Shown in pieces: positions 1 to 5,135 of a stretch of DNA of 8,852 nt. The number at the start of each line of letters is the position of its first letter. Within the stretch, counting starts at the first letter, position 1. Origin of the DNA: DASUPK01 sp036377415 (lineage in GTDB: Bacteria > Actinomycetota > Thermoleophilia > Solirubrobacterales > 70-9). The translations under genes were made by a program, and so were the position numbers. The notes below the pieces were generated by a model. It saw only the letters and a program-made list of their open reading frames with translations, searched no databases and had not been told where the DNA came from. The DNA lies in NCBI GenBank assembly GCA_036377415.1, contig DASUYK010000051.1, positions 1-8,852 of the forward strand, given 5' to 3'.

Positions 1-1
1 G

Positions 2-574
2 TACGTCGTCACCCTGCTCGTTCTGGTCCTCTACGTGTACGCGGTGGAGGTCGAGCGCCGCCGCTGGGACATCGTCCTCGCGGGAATCGCATTCTGGCTG
101 GCCGACTGGATCAACGAGATCGCGAACGCGCTGATCCTCCATTTCTCGGACCGCGCGGCGCTCTGGACCGTGACCGGCGACACCGCGTACCTGATCCTGA
201 TCGGCCTCGGGATCGAGATCTCCCTGATGTTCGCCATCTCCGGGGTGGTCTACGCGAAGACCCTGCCGCCGGACCCGCGGACGAGGCTGCTCGGGATGCC
301 GAATCGCCTGACGATCGCGCTCGGGTTCTCGATCTTCGCGGTCTTCGTCGAGGTGCTCCTGAACGGAACCGGCTACTTCCACTGGGAGTACTGGTGGTGG
401 AACTTCCCCTTCGTCCCCCTGATCGTCGTCTTCGGCTACCTGTGGTTCTTCCTGATCGCGGCGTACGTCTACGACCGCCCGACGAACCTCGAGCGACTGC
501 GGATCGTGGGCGCGATGGCGGCGATCGTCGTCATCGCGATCCTGCTCTTCGGGGTGGTCCTCGAGTGGATCTAG
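2..574 (+). CDS. Polytopic membrane protein of unknown family, 5'-truncated
   Basis: The reading frame is open from the window edge, so the true start lies upstream; an internal GTG at 35 is probably not it, since the residues before it already form a hydrophobic helix. About 190 residues are visible, with five to six membrane segments. The first is cut by the edge, and the others are around IVLAGIAFWLADW, AYLILIGLGIEISLMFAI, LTIALGFSIFAVFVEVLL, FVPLIVVFGYLWFFLIAAY and the C-terminal AAIVVIAILLFGVVLEWI. Conserved-looking polar or aromatic residues lie within or beside helices: DWINEIAN, IEIS, VEVLLNG and HWEYWWWN. Buried acidic residues paired with Asn recall polytopic enzymes such as carotenoid cyclases, but I cannot assign a family. 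The gene ends 22 bp before the next CDS, which appears to have its own promoter. That it is a real gene is clear; its function is unknown. Confidence 0.85.
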   Translation, partial: YVVTLLVLVLYVYAVEVERRRWDIVLAGIAFWLADWINEIANALILHFSDRAALWTVTGDTAYLILIGLGIEISLMFAISGVVYAKTLPPDPRTRLLGMPNRLTIALGFSIFAVFVEVLLNGTGYFHWEYWWWNFPFVPLIVVFGYLWFFLIAAYVYDRPTNLERLRIVGAMAAIVVIAILLFGVVLEWI

Positions 575-584
575 GGGCCGCGAC

Positions 585-590
585 TACCCT
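585..590 (+). promoter_or_regulatory. -10 box TACCCT, leaderless promoter
   Basis: TACCCT ends six bases before the ATG at 597. With the usual distance from a -10 box to the start site, transcription would begin at or next to the A of the ATG. No Shine-Dalgarno sequence lies before this start. I see no clear -35 box. The same arrangement recurs at 1213, 2384, 6375 (minus), 7676 and 8313. Confidence 0.55.
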
Positions 591-596
591 GCGGCG

Positions 597-1190
597 ATGA
601 ACGAGGTCCTGCCAGGGATCCTGCGCTGGACGGCGGAGCATCCGAAGATCCACCTGCCGGTGAGCTCGCACTGGGTGCCCGCCTCCGGAGCCGTGATCGA
701 TCCGCTTCTGCCGGCCGAGGGAATCGACGAGTTCCGCGACGACCCGCCCGAGCGCGTCCTGCTCAGCAACCGGCATCACCTCCGGGACGCCGAGCGCTTC
801 GCCAAGGAGTTCGGTTCGAGGATCGAGTGCTCTCGTCCCGGGCTACACGAGTTCGAGGGCGGACCGGAGGTCGAGGGATTCGACTTCGGCGACGAGGTGG
901 CTCCGGGGATCGAGGCCCTGGAGGTGGGCGCGATCTGCCCGGATGAGAGCGCGCTGCTGATCCGCGACGCGAGGGCCCTGCTGATCGCGGACGGGATCAT
1001 CCGGTACGGCGAGGACCTCCTGTTCGTGCCGGACCCGCTGCTGGGCGACGACCCAGACGGCGTCAAGGAGGGTCTGCGCGAGGCCTACCGGCGACTGCTC
1101 GAGCGCGACTTCGACAACCTGCTGTTCGCCCACGGCGACCCGGTGATCGGCCGCGGAAAGCGGGCGCTCCGCGAGTTCGCCGAGGGCTGA
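597..1190 (+). CDS. Metallo-beta-lactamase-fold-like protein with degenerate metal site
   Basis: This 197-residue protein has the outline of a compact metallo-beta-lactamase-fold hydrolase. An N-terminal strand region (GAVIDPLLP, about 31-39) matches the place where these proteins read 'lIDtG'. LLSNRHHLRDAERF (55-68) sits at the HxHxDH motif, LLIADGIIRYGEDL (128-141) resembles the 'lftGDtl' aspartate loop, and LLFAHGDPVIGRGKRAL (175-191) resembles the terminal 'HG.p...g' histidine motif. In the first motif the HxHxDH pattern aligns as N58-x-H60-x-L62-R63, so three of four metal ligands are missing, although H61 and D64 are adjacent. It may bind metal differently or be non-catalytic. The ATG at 597 is supported by the leaderless -10 box at 585. 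It is transcribed with the same polarity as the upstream membrane protein and the downstream Nudix gene (34 bp gap). The fold assignment is from motif pattern only; the substrate is unknown. Confidence 0.8.
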   Translation: MNEVLPGILRWTAEHPKIHLPVSSHWVPASGAVIDPLLPAEGIDEFRDDPPERVLLSNRHHLRDAERFAKEFGSRIECSRPGLHEFEGGPEVEGFDFGDEVAPGIEALEVGAICPDESALLIRDARALLIADGIIRYGEDLLFVPDPLLGDDPDGVKEGLREAYRRLLERDFDNLLFAHGDPVIGRGKRALREFAEG

Positions 1191-1212
1191 CGGGGCGCCC
1201 GCGGGCTGTCCC

Positions 1213-1218
1213 TAGTCT
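1213..1218 (+). promoter_or_regulatory. -10 box TAGTCT, leaderless promoter of Nudix gene
   Basis: TAGTCT ends exactly six bases before the GTG at 1225. Its TAG is in frame with the gene, so the CDS cannot start farther upstream, which makes the leaderless GTG the best start. A 10-bp perfect palindrome, GCCCGCGGGC (1197-1206), lies just upstream in the spacer region. No Shine-Dalgarno sequence is present. Confidence 0.55.
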
Positions 1219-1224
1219 GCAGCG

Positions 1225-1680
1225 GTGGCCAAAGACGACTTCGAGATCGGAGGTCGGAGGCCGGAGGTGGCGGCCGCCGGCGGGGTTCTCCTCCGCCGTG
1301 ATGGGGACGGTCAGACCCGCGTCGCGGTGATCCACCGGCCGAAGTACATGGACTGGTCCCTGCCCAAGGGCAAGCTCGAGGAGGGGGAGGGCTGGCAGCA
1401 GGCGGCTCTGCGCGAGGTCGAGGAGGAGACCGGATATCGGTGCGAGCCGGGTCCCGAGCTCCGGCGGGTCGCCTATCTCGACCGGCGGGGGCGTCGCAAG
1501 CTCGTCCGATACTGGGTGATGGAGCCGCTGGACGGCGAGTTCGAGCCGCACAGCGAGGTGGACGAGCTGCGCTGGGTGACGGCTCCGGAGGCGGAGGAGC
1601 TGCTCACCTACGCGCACGACCGGGAGCTGGTCGTGGAGGCGATCCGTCACCGGCTTCGCCGGCAGCAGGGGACGAAGTAA
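1225..1680 (+). CDS. Nudix hydrolase, MutT1-like single domain
   Basis: This is a 151-residue Nudix hydrolase. The Nudix box GX5EX7REUXEEXGU is intact: G49, E55, then REVEEETGY (63-71). The preceding VAVIHRPKYMDWSLPKGKLE (33-52) and the later VRYWVMEPLDGEFEPHSEVDEL closely resemble the N-terminal domain of mycobacterial MutT1, which hydrolyses 8-oxo-(d)GTP-type nucleotides and dinucleoside polyphosphates. MutT1 carries a C-terminal histidine-phosphatase domain, which is absent here because the protein stops just after the YAHDRELVVEAIRHRL helix. Expected role: cytoplasmic clean-up of oxidised nucleotides or of ApnA-type alarmones; the choice between these is not visible in the sequence. The GTG start is fixed by an in-frame TAG at 1213 that belongs to the -10 box. 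The next gene, msrA, repairs oxidised methionine, which fits an oxidative-damage theme. Confidence 0.92.
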   Translation: MAKDDFEIGGRRPEVAAAGGVLLRRDGDGQTRVAVIHRPKYMDWSLPKGKLEEGEGWQQAALREVEEETGYRCEPGPELRRVAYLDRRGRRKLVRYWVMEPLDGEFEPHSEVDELRWVTAPEAEELLTYAHDRELVVEAIRHRLRRQQGTK

Positions 1681-1691
1681 CGAGGGCGGCC

Positions 1692-1697
1692 TAGGAT
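1692..1697 (+). promoter_or_regulatory. -10 box TAGGAT of msrA
   Basis: TAGGAT lies 12 bases after the Nudix stop codon and 34 bases before the first TTG of msrA. This predicts a start site near 1704 and a short leader of about 28 bases that contains the ribosome binding site. The hexamer is identical to those at 2384 and 6375 (minus). No -35 consensus is evident; the -35 position falls inside the Nudix coding end. Confidence 0.5.
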
Positions 1698-1715
1698 GGA
1701 CTGAGCGGTAGTCCA
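1697..1715. promoter_or_regulatory. Inverted repeat over the predicted msrA start site
   Basis: The arms TGGACT (1697-1702) and AGTCCA (1710-1715) are perfect reverse complements around a 7-base centre. The centre coincides with the predicted transcription start (about 1704), so this could be a repressor operator rather than an RNA hairpin. Six-bp arms are short, so chance is possible. Confidence 0.25.
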
Positions 1716-1720
1716 CTACG

Positions 1721-1726
1721 AAGGAG
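1721..1726 (+). promoter_or_regulatory. Ribosome binding site AAGGAG for msrA
   Basis: AAGGAG precedes two consecutive TTG codons by 5 bases (TTG at 1732) or 8 bases (TTG at 1735). No ATG or GTG is in range, so the presence of this site makes a TTG start convincing. The second TTG has the more usual spacing. Confidence 0.7.
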
Positions 1727-1731
1727 ACGAC

Positions 1732-2199
1732 TTGTTGGAGACCGCGACATTCGCAGCAGGATGCTTCTGGCAGGTGGAGGTCGAGTTCCGCAACACGGAC
1801 GGGGTGAAGGACGCGGTGGTCGGCTACACGGGCGGATCGACCGAGCGGCCGAGCTATGAGGAGGTGTGCACCGGCCGCACCGGTCATGCGGAGGCCGTCC
1901 AGGTCACCTTCGACCCGAACGAGGTCTCTTACGACCAGCTGCTGGACGTCTTCTGGGGGCTCCACGACCCCACCCAGGTGAATCGCCAAGGACCAGACGT
2001 GGGGACCCAGTACAGGAGCGCGATCTTCTTCGGTGACCCGCGCCAGGAGCGGGAGGCGACCGCCTCCCGGGAGCGCGAGCAGGAGAAGCACGGCAAGCCG
2101 ATCGCGACCGAGATCGTGCCGGCCGGCAGCTTCTGGCCGGCCGAGGACTACCACCAGCGCTATCTCGAGAAGCGCGGCCTCGCCACCTGCAAGATCTAG
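1732..2199 (+). CDS. msrA: Peptide-methionine (S)-S-oxide reductase MsrA
   Basis: This enzyme reduces the S epimer of methionine sulfoxide, free or in proteins, in the cytoplasm; thioredoxin usually recycles it. The diagnostic motif AAGCFW is at residues 8-13 with catalytic Cys11, followed by VVGYTGG (29-35), YEEVCTGRTGHAEAV (42-56, with the conserved Glu54), the FWGLHDPTQVNRQGPDVGTQYRS block (74-96) and the PAEDYHQRYL end motif (136-145). At 155 residues it is a normal short MsrA. Cys153 near the C-terminus could serve as the resolving cysteine. GCFW is followed by Q where many homologs have G, a minor change. The start is TTG at 1732 or TTG at 1735, both behind AAGGAG; the difference is one residue. 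No msrB is visible in the window. A long inverted-repeat element begins two bases after the stop codon. Confidence 0.96.
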   Translation: MLETATFAAGCFWQVEVEFRNTDGVKDAVVGYTGGSTERPSYEEVCTGRTGHAEAVQVTFDPNEVSYDQLLDVFWGLHDPTQVNRQGPDVGTQYRSAIFFGDPRQEREATASREREQEKHGKPIATEIVPAGSFWPAEDYHQRYLEKRGLATCKI

Positions 2200-2200
2200 G

Positions 2201-2317
2201 GACCCCGACCGCACGACCAGCGGGTCCTGTCGCCGCGGTGCCCCCCATCCTGCGGGCGCGGATGCGTCCTCGGATGGGCCCCCCGCGGCGCCACCCGCTG
2301 GACGGGCGGCTCGGGTC
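2201..2317. other. Long multi-tier imperfect hairpin, candidate structured RNA
   Basis: The two halves of this 117-base stretch pair in nested order. Tier A: GACCCCGA (2201-2208) with TCGGGTC (2311-2317), one C bulged, then CCGC (2209-2212) with GCGG (2306-2309). Tier B: CCAGCGGGT (2217-2225) with ACCCGCTGG (2293-2301), perfect 9 bp. Tier C: CGCCGCGG (2231-2238) with CCGCGGCG (2283-2290), perfect 8 bp. Tier D: CCCATCC (2244-2250) with GGATGGG (2272-2278), perfect 7 bp. Tier E: GGGCGC (2254-2259) with GCGTCC (2264-2269), one G-U pair, closed by a GGAT tetraloop. That is about 41 pairs with only small internal loops. It follows the msrA stop directly and ends 66 bases before the amidase -10 box. 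There is no T tract, so a classical terminator is only one option; a 3'-UTR stability element, a small RNA or a palindromic mobile element are others. The pairing is seen directly; the function is unknown. Confidence 0.6.
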
Positions 2318-2362
2318 GACGTGCCGAGCGCGAGAAGGCGAAGATCCTCGCGAATAACGTGT

Positions 2363-2379
2363 TCGCCGTCAACCGGCGA
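2363..2379. promoter_or_regulatory. Inverted repeat in the amidase promoter
   Basis: The arms TCGCCG (2363-2368) and CGGCGA (2374-2379) flank a 5-base centre. The repeat ends 4 bases before the TAGGAT box and covers the expected -35 and spacer region, a common place for a repressor site. It is short and GC-rich, so it is only a candidate operator. Confidence 0.3.
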
Positions 2380-2383
2380 GGCT

Positions 2384-2389
2384 TAGGAT
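2384..2389 (+). promoter_or_regulatory. -10 box TAGGAT, leaderless promoter of amidase
   Basis: TAGGAT ends six bases before the GTG at 2396, the same geometry as at 585 and 1213. The TAG is in frame with the gene and rules out any upstream start. No Shine-Dalgarno sequence precedes the GTG. Confidence 0.6.
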
Positions 2390-2395
2390 GCCCCC

Positions 2396-3799
2396 GTGAG
2401 CGACGAGGTCGCATTCGCGGGGGCGGCGCGGATCGCCGAGATGGTCCGTCAGAAGGAGGTCTCCCCGGCCGAGCTCGTCGAGCTCTACCTGGAGCGGATC
2501 GGGCGGATCGATCCGAAGCTGAACGCCTACCGGATTGTCCTGGCCGAGGGCGCCAGGGCCGACGCCCGGGCGGCCGAGAAACGGCTCTCCTCCGGCGATC
2601 CCGCCCCGCTGCTGGGAGTTCCGGTGGCGGTCAAGGACAACGTCGACTACGCGGGGGAGGTCACCACCAATGGGACCGACGCGTACGGCGGACCGGCGAC
2701 GGAGGACAGCCACGTCGTCCGCAGGCTGCGCGATGCGGGCGCGGTGATCCTGGGCAAGACCAATCTGCCCGAGCTCGCGATCTACGGGTTCACGGAGAGC
2801 CCGACCTGGGGTGACACCCGCAATCCCTGGGATCCGACCCGGACCTGCGGCGGCTCGAGTGGCGGCAGCGGGGTCGCGACCGCGGCCGGAATGTGCGCAA
2901 TCGCCCACGCGACGGACGGAGCCGGCTCGATCCGGTGGCCCGCGGCGTACTGCGGGTTGTTCGGCCTGAAGCCGCAGCGAAACAGGGTCTCGCTGACGCC
3001 GGATCGCGAGTACTGGTACGGACTCTCCGCCTCCGGCTGCGTCAGCCGCAAGGTGATCGACACCGCCCTGTACCTGGACGTGATGAGCGGCGCCCAGAGG
3101 GGGGATTTCGACTCCCCGCCGCCGCTCGAGCGGCCGCTGGTGGAGGCGGCCGGGACCGCGCCGGGGAAGCTCCGAATCGCCTGCACCGCCAGGACGATCC
3201 TGCCGGTGCCGAAGGCGGACGAGGTGATCGCGGCCTACGAGGAGACGGTCGCCCTCCTTCGATCCCTTGGGCACGAGGTGAGCGAGGCGACTCCCAGCTA
3301 CGGCCGGCTCGCGACCGACTTCTATCCGCTCTACCTCCGCGGGATCCGCGACGAGGCGCTCGCGATGCCACACCCGGAGCGGCTCTCCGACCAGACCAAG
3401 GGGTTCGTCCGGATCGGGCGGACGTTCAGCGACCGCCGGCTGGCGAAGGTGAGGGATCGAATGCCCGGCGGGGCGGCGCGGATCCGGGCCCTGTTCGACG
3501 ATTTCGACCTGCTGATCACCCCGGCGACGGCGCAGCTCCCGGTCGAGGTCGGGCATTGGCGCGGCAAGGGAGCACTTCGGACGCTCCACGGGATGAGCAA
3601 CGTCTATCCGTTCGGGGCCGCCTGGAACTACACGGGCCAGCCGGCCGCCACGATCCCTGCCGGATTCACCGACGGCGGGCTTCCTCGGTCGGTGATGCTG
3701 ATCGCCCGCCCGAACGACGAGGCGACCCTGATCTCGGTGGCGGGGCAGCTCGAGGTCGAGCGGCCCTGGGCGGACCGAACCCCGCCGCTCGGGCGTTAG
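2396..3799 (+). CDS. Amidase-signature family hydrolase
   Basis: This 467-residue enzyme belongs to the amidase-signature family (Ser-cisSer-Lys hydrolases). The catalytic Lys80 lies in PVAVKDN, the cis-Ser154 in the Gly/Ser-rich GGSSGGSG (152-159), and the nucleophile Ser178 in DGAGSIRWPA (174-183). The 24-residue spacing between Ser154 and Ser178 equals that in GatA-type enzymes. PAAYCGLFGLKP (182-193) and the C-terminal YTGQPAATIPAG (412-423) are also typical. It is unlikely to be GatA of the Glu-tRNA amidotransferase, because no gatB or gatC is near and the protein stands alone. The cytoplasmic substrate, an amide or possibly a carbamate or nitrile-derived amide, cannot be read from the sequence. 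The GTG start is set by the leaderless -10 box, whose TAG is an in-frame stop. The 3' end overlaps the stop of the convergent MBL gene by four bases (3796-3799). Confidence 0.93.
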   Translation: MSDEVAFAGAARIAEMVRQKEVSPAELVELYLERIGRIDPKLNAYRIVLAEGARADARAAEKRLSSGDPAPLLGVPVAVKDNVDYAGEVTTNGTDAYGGPATEDSHVVRRLRDAGAVILGKTNLPELAIYGFTESPTWGDTRNPWDPTRTCGGSSGGSGVATAAGMCAIAHATDGAGSIRWPAAYCGLFGLKPQRNRVSLTPDREYWYGLSASGCVSRKVIDTALYLDVMSGAQRGDFDSPPPLERPLVEAAGTAPGKLRIACTARTILPVPKADEVIAAYEETVALLRSLGHEVSEATPSYGRLATDFYPLYLRGIRDEALAMPHPERLSDQTKGFVRIGRTFSDRRLAKVRDRMPGGAARIRALFDDFDLLITPATAQLPVEVGHWRGKGALRTLHGMSNVYPFGAAWNYTGQPAATIPAGFTDGGLPRSVMLIARPNDEATLISVAGQLEVERPWADRTPPLGR

Positions 3800-4674
3800 C
3801 CCGCTGCGGCGACCCGCGCCGAGGGCTCGATCTCGATCTCCTGGGCCTCCGCGGCCATCTCGACCGCCCCGTTGGATCCGCCGAGCTCGACCCAGCGCTC
3901 CTGCGCGTCCTCGTGGAGGTGGTCGAGGAAGTCGTCGGAGTGCAGCGGATCGTGGTGGAAGAGCAGCAGCCGCTTGGCCTCGACCCGGCGGGCGAACGTG
4001 AGCGCGTCGGTGAGCCTGGAATGGCCCCACCCGACGTGGTCCGGGTACTCCTCGTCGGTGTACTGGCAGTCGTGAATCAGCAGGTCGGTGCCGCGGGCCA
4101 GGTCGAAGCCCGAGATCCACTCGGGCTCGAGCGACTCGAGCGGGGCGCCGAGGCCGGGTTCGTGGTCGGAGATGTAGGTGAGGGACCGGTCGCCGTCGGT
4201 GACCCTGTACCCCAGGGTAGGGCCGCGGTGCGTGACCGCCTCGGCGCGGATCGTCGCCGGTCCGATCTGCCACTCGCTCGCGGGCGTGTCGAGGAAGTTG
4301 ACGTCGCAGGGGAGCTCACGCACCTCCACCGGCGAGAGCGGCGCGGAGATGTAGCGTGAGATCCGCTCCTCGAGCGAGGCCTCCGGGGACGAAGGGCCCC
4401 AGATCGTGATCTCCGAGTCGGAGCGGAAGCAGGGGGCGAAGAACATCAGCCCCTGGATGTGGTCGAGGTGGAGGTGGGTGAGCAGGATGTTGATCTTCGG
4501 CAGCTTGGCCGCGATCCCGACGCCGAGGCTGCGAATTCCGGTGCCGGCGTCGATGATCAGGGTGGAACCGTCCGAAAGCTCGAGCTCGACGCACGAGGTG
4601 TTCCCGCCGTAGCGGTTCATCTCCGGTCCCGGGGCTGGGACCGATCCTCTTGCTCCCCAGACCTTGAGCTTCAT
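3796..4674 (-). CDS. MBL-fold metallohydrolase, cyclic-phosphodiesterase/RNase Z-like
   Basis: This 292-residue enzyme has a complete metallo-beta-lactamase metal site: TLIIDAGTG (38-46), HLHLDH (67-72), His149 in THRG, Asp170 in YISDHE and His240/241 in LLFHHDP. The opening KVWGARGSVPAPGPEMNRYGGNTSCVE is the signature of the PhnP/RNase Z-like branch (COG1235-type) that includes cyclic-phosphate and cyclic-nucleotide phosphodiesterases. Extra histidines in HVGWGHS (213-219) are also conserved-looking. The substrate is not established. The frame runs open upstream to about 4950, but the ATG at 4674 is chosen because this signature begins there, because a GA-rich leader precedes it, and because a longer form would overlap the PAS gene. 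It lies 35 bp behind the PAS gene on the same strand and may share its transcript, though a -10 box is also present in the gap. Its stop overlaps that of the amidase. Confidence 0.93.
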   Translation of the reverse strand: MKLKVWGARGSVPAPGPEMNRYGGNTSCVELELSDGSTLIIDAGTGIRSLGVGIAAKLPKINILLTHLHLDHIQGLMFFAPCFRSDSEITIWGPSSPEASLEERISRYISAPLSPVEVRELPCDVNFLDTPASEWQIGPATIRAEAVTHRGPTLGYRVTDGDRSLTYISDHEPGLGAPLESLEPEWISGFDLARGTDLLIHDCQYTDEEYPDHVGWGHSRLTDALTFARRVEAKRLLLFHHDPLHSDDFLDHLHEDAQERWVELGGSNGAVEMAAEAQEIEIEPSARVAAAG

Positions 4675-4686
4675 TCTCTCTCTCTC
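4675..4686 (-). repeat. (GA)6 dinucleotide tract abutting the MBL start codon
   Basis: On the minus strand six GA repeats run directly into the ATG at 4674. The tract doubles as a purine-rich, weakly Shine-Dalgarno-like sequence (GAGAGAG). Dinucleotide tracts of this length are short but unusual next to a start codon, and a change in repeat number would alter the leader. Confidence 0.6.
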
Positions 4687-4696
4687 GCCGACCACC

Positions 4697-4702
4697 AGCC
4701 TA
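4697..4702 (-). promoter_or_regulatory. -10 box TAGGCT for the MBL hydrolase gene
   Basis: On the minus strand TAGGCT, preceded by an AT-rich CATA, lies between the PAS stop (4710-4712) and the MBL ATG, 22 bases before the start codon. It would give a leader of about 15 bases made mostly of GA repeats. It allows the MBL gene to be transcribed apart from the PAS gene. Confidence 0.4.
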
Positions 4703-4709
4703 TATGGCC

Positions 4710-5117
4710 CTAACTCCCGTCGCGGGGGTTGTCGGCGTGCTGCCAGATGAAGATCATCGCTCCCCCCTTTCCGCCCTCGGCGACGATCGGGAGGACGCTC
4801 GACTCGATCTCGTACCTCTCGCCGGTCACCGATCGCATCGTGAACCGCCCATGAGCGGGCTTTCCCCGCCGTAGGGCTTTGGTCGTGGGAATCTCCTCGA
4901 CCGGCATCGGCACGCCGTCCTCCCCAAAGGGTCCAATCGCGCGGTTCCACTCCTCGGGGGACATCCGGCCGGACTCCTCGAAGGAGATCCCGAGGAGCGC
5001 CCCCGCGGCCTCGTTGTAGAAGACCAGCGTGCCGCTCTCGTCCGCCAGAAAGGCCGGCGTCGAGAGGCTCGTCAGGAAGTTGCGAGCGAGGATCAGCTCG
5101 AGTGGCTTCTGATCCAT
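4710..5117 (-). CDS. Stand-alone PAS-domain protein
   Basis: This 135-residue protein is almost entirely one PAS domain. ARNFLTSLSTPAFLADESGTL followed by VFYNEAAGALLG (11-43) is the N-terminal PAS core, where bacterial sensors read 'l..iv.N.aa..llG'. The stretch MSPEEWNRAIGPFGEDGVPMPVEEIP (52-77) is the helical and loop section, and RFTMRSVTGERYEIESSVLPIV followed by GGAMIFIWQ (91-126) forms the last strands. There is no kinase, cyclase, GGDEF or DNA-binding output domain, so it must act through a partner. The gene directly downstream encodes an MBL hydrolase (35 bp gap), which makes a sensor-hydrolase pair attractive; this is inference. The ligand is not evident, and no heme or flavin cysteine motif is recognised. 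The start lacks both a good Shine-Dalgarno sequence and the TANNNT box seen at other genes, so it is slightly uncertain. Confidence 0.88.
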   Translation of the reverse strand: MDQKPLELILARNFLTSLSTPAFLADESGTLVFYNEAAGALLGISFEESGRMSPEEWNRAIGPFGEDGVPMPVEEIPTTKALRRGKPAHGRFTMRSVTGERYEIESSVLPIVAEGGKGGAMIFIWQHADNPRDGS

Positions 5118-5135
5118 CCGCTCGAAGTCTCGCGT

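Noticed and set aside
1197..1206. 10-bp palindrome GCCCGCGGGC upstream of the Nudix promoter
   Set aside because: All-G/C palindromes of this length are expected often in such a genome; noted with the promoter but not counted as an operator.
1063..2214. Minus-strand frame of 383 codons opposite the Nudix gene and msrA
   Set aside because: The two plus-strand genes have complete diagnostic motifs, while the antisense frame has low-complexity Arg/Leu/Pro composition and no motif.
2201..2317. Signal recognition particle RNA or 6S RNA for the long hairpin
   Set aside because: The size is similar to a small SRP RNA, but the conserved apical motif (GGAA-type tetraloop with the asymmetric AGCA/CAGG loop) is absent, and there is no central bubble flanked by stems as in 6S RNA.
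2369..4273. Long minus-strand reading frame of 634 codons antisense to the amidase
   Set aside because: Its protein is Arg/Pro/Gly-rich without domains, and it lies opposite the amidase with its intact catalytic motifs and opposite the end of the MBL gene. It is a shadow of GC-rich codon bias.
2893..4359. Plus-strand frame of 488 codons running through the amidase and antisense to the MBL gene
   Set aside because: It is out of frame with the amidase and antisense to the HxHxDH gene, and its composition is Arg/Gly/Asp-rich.
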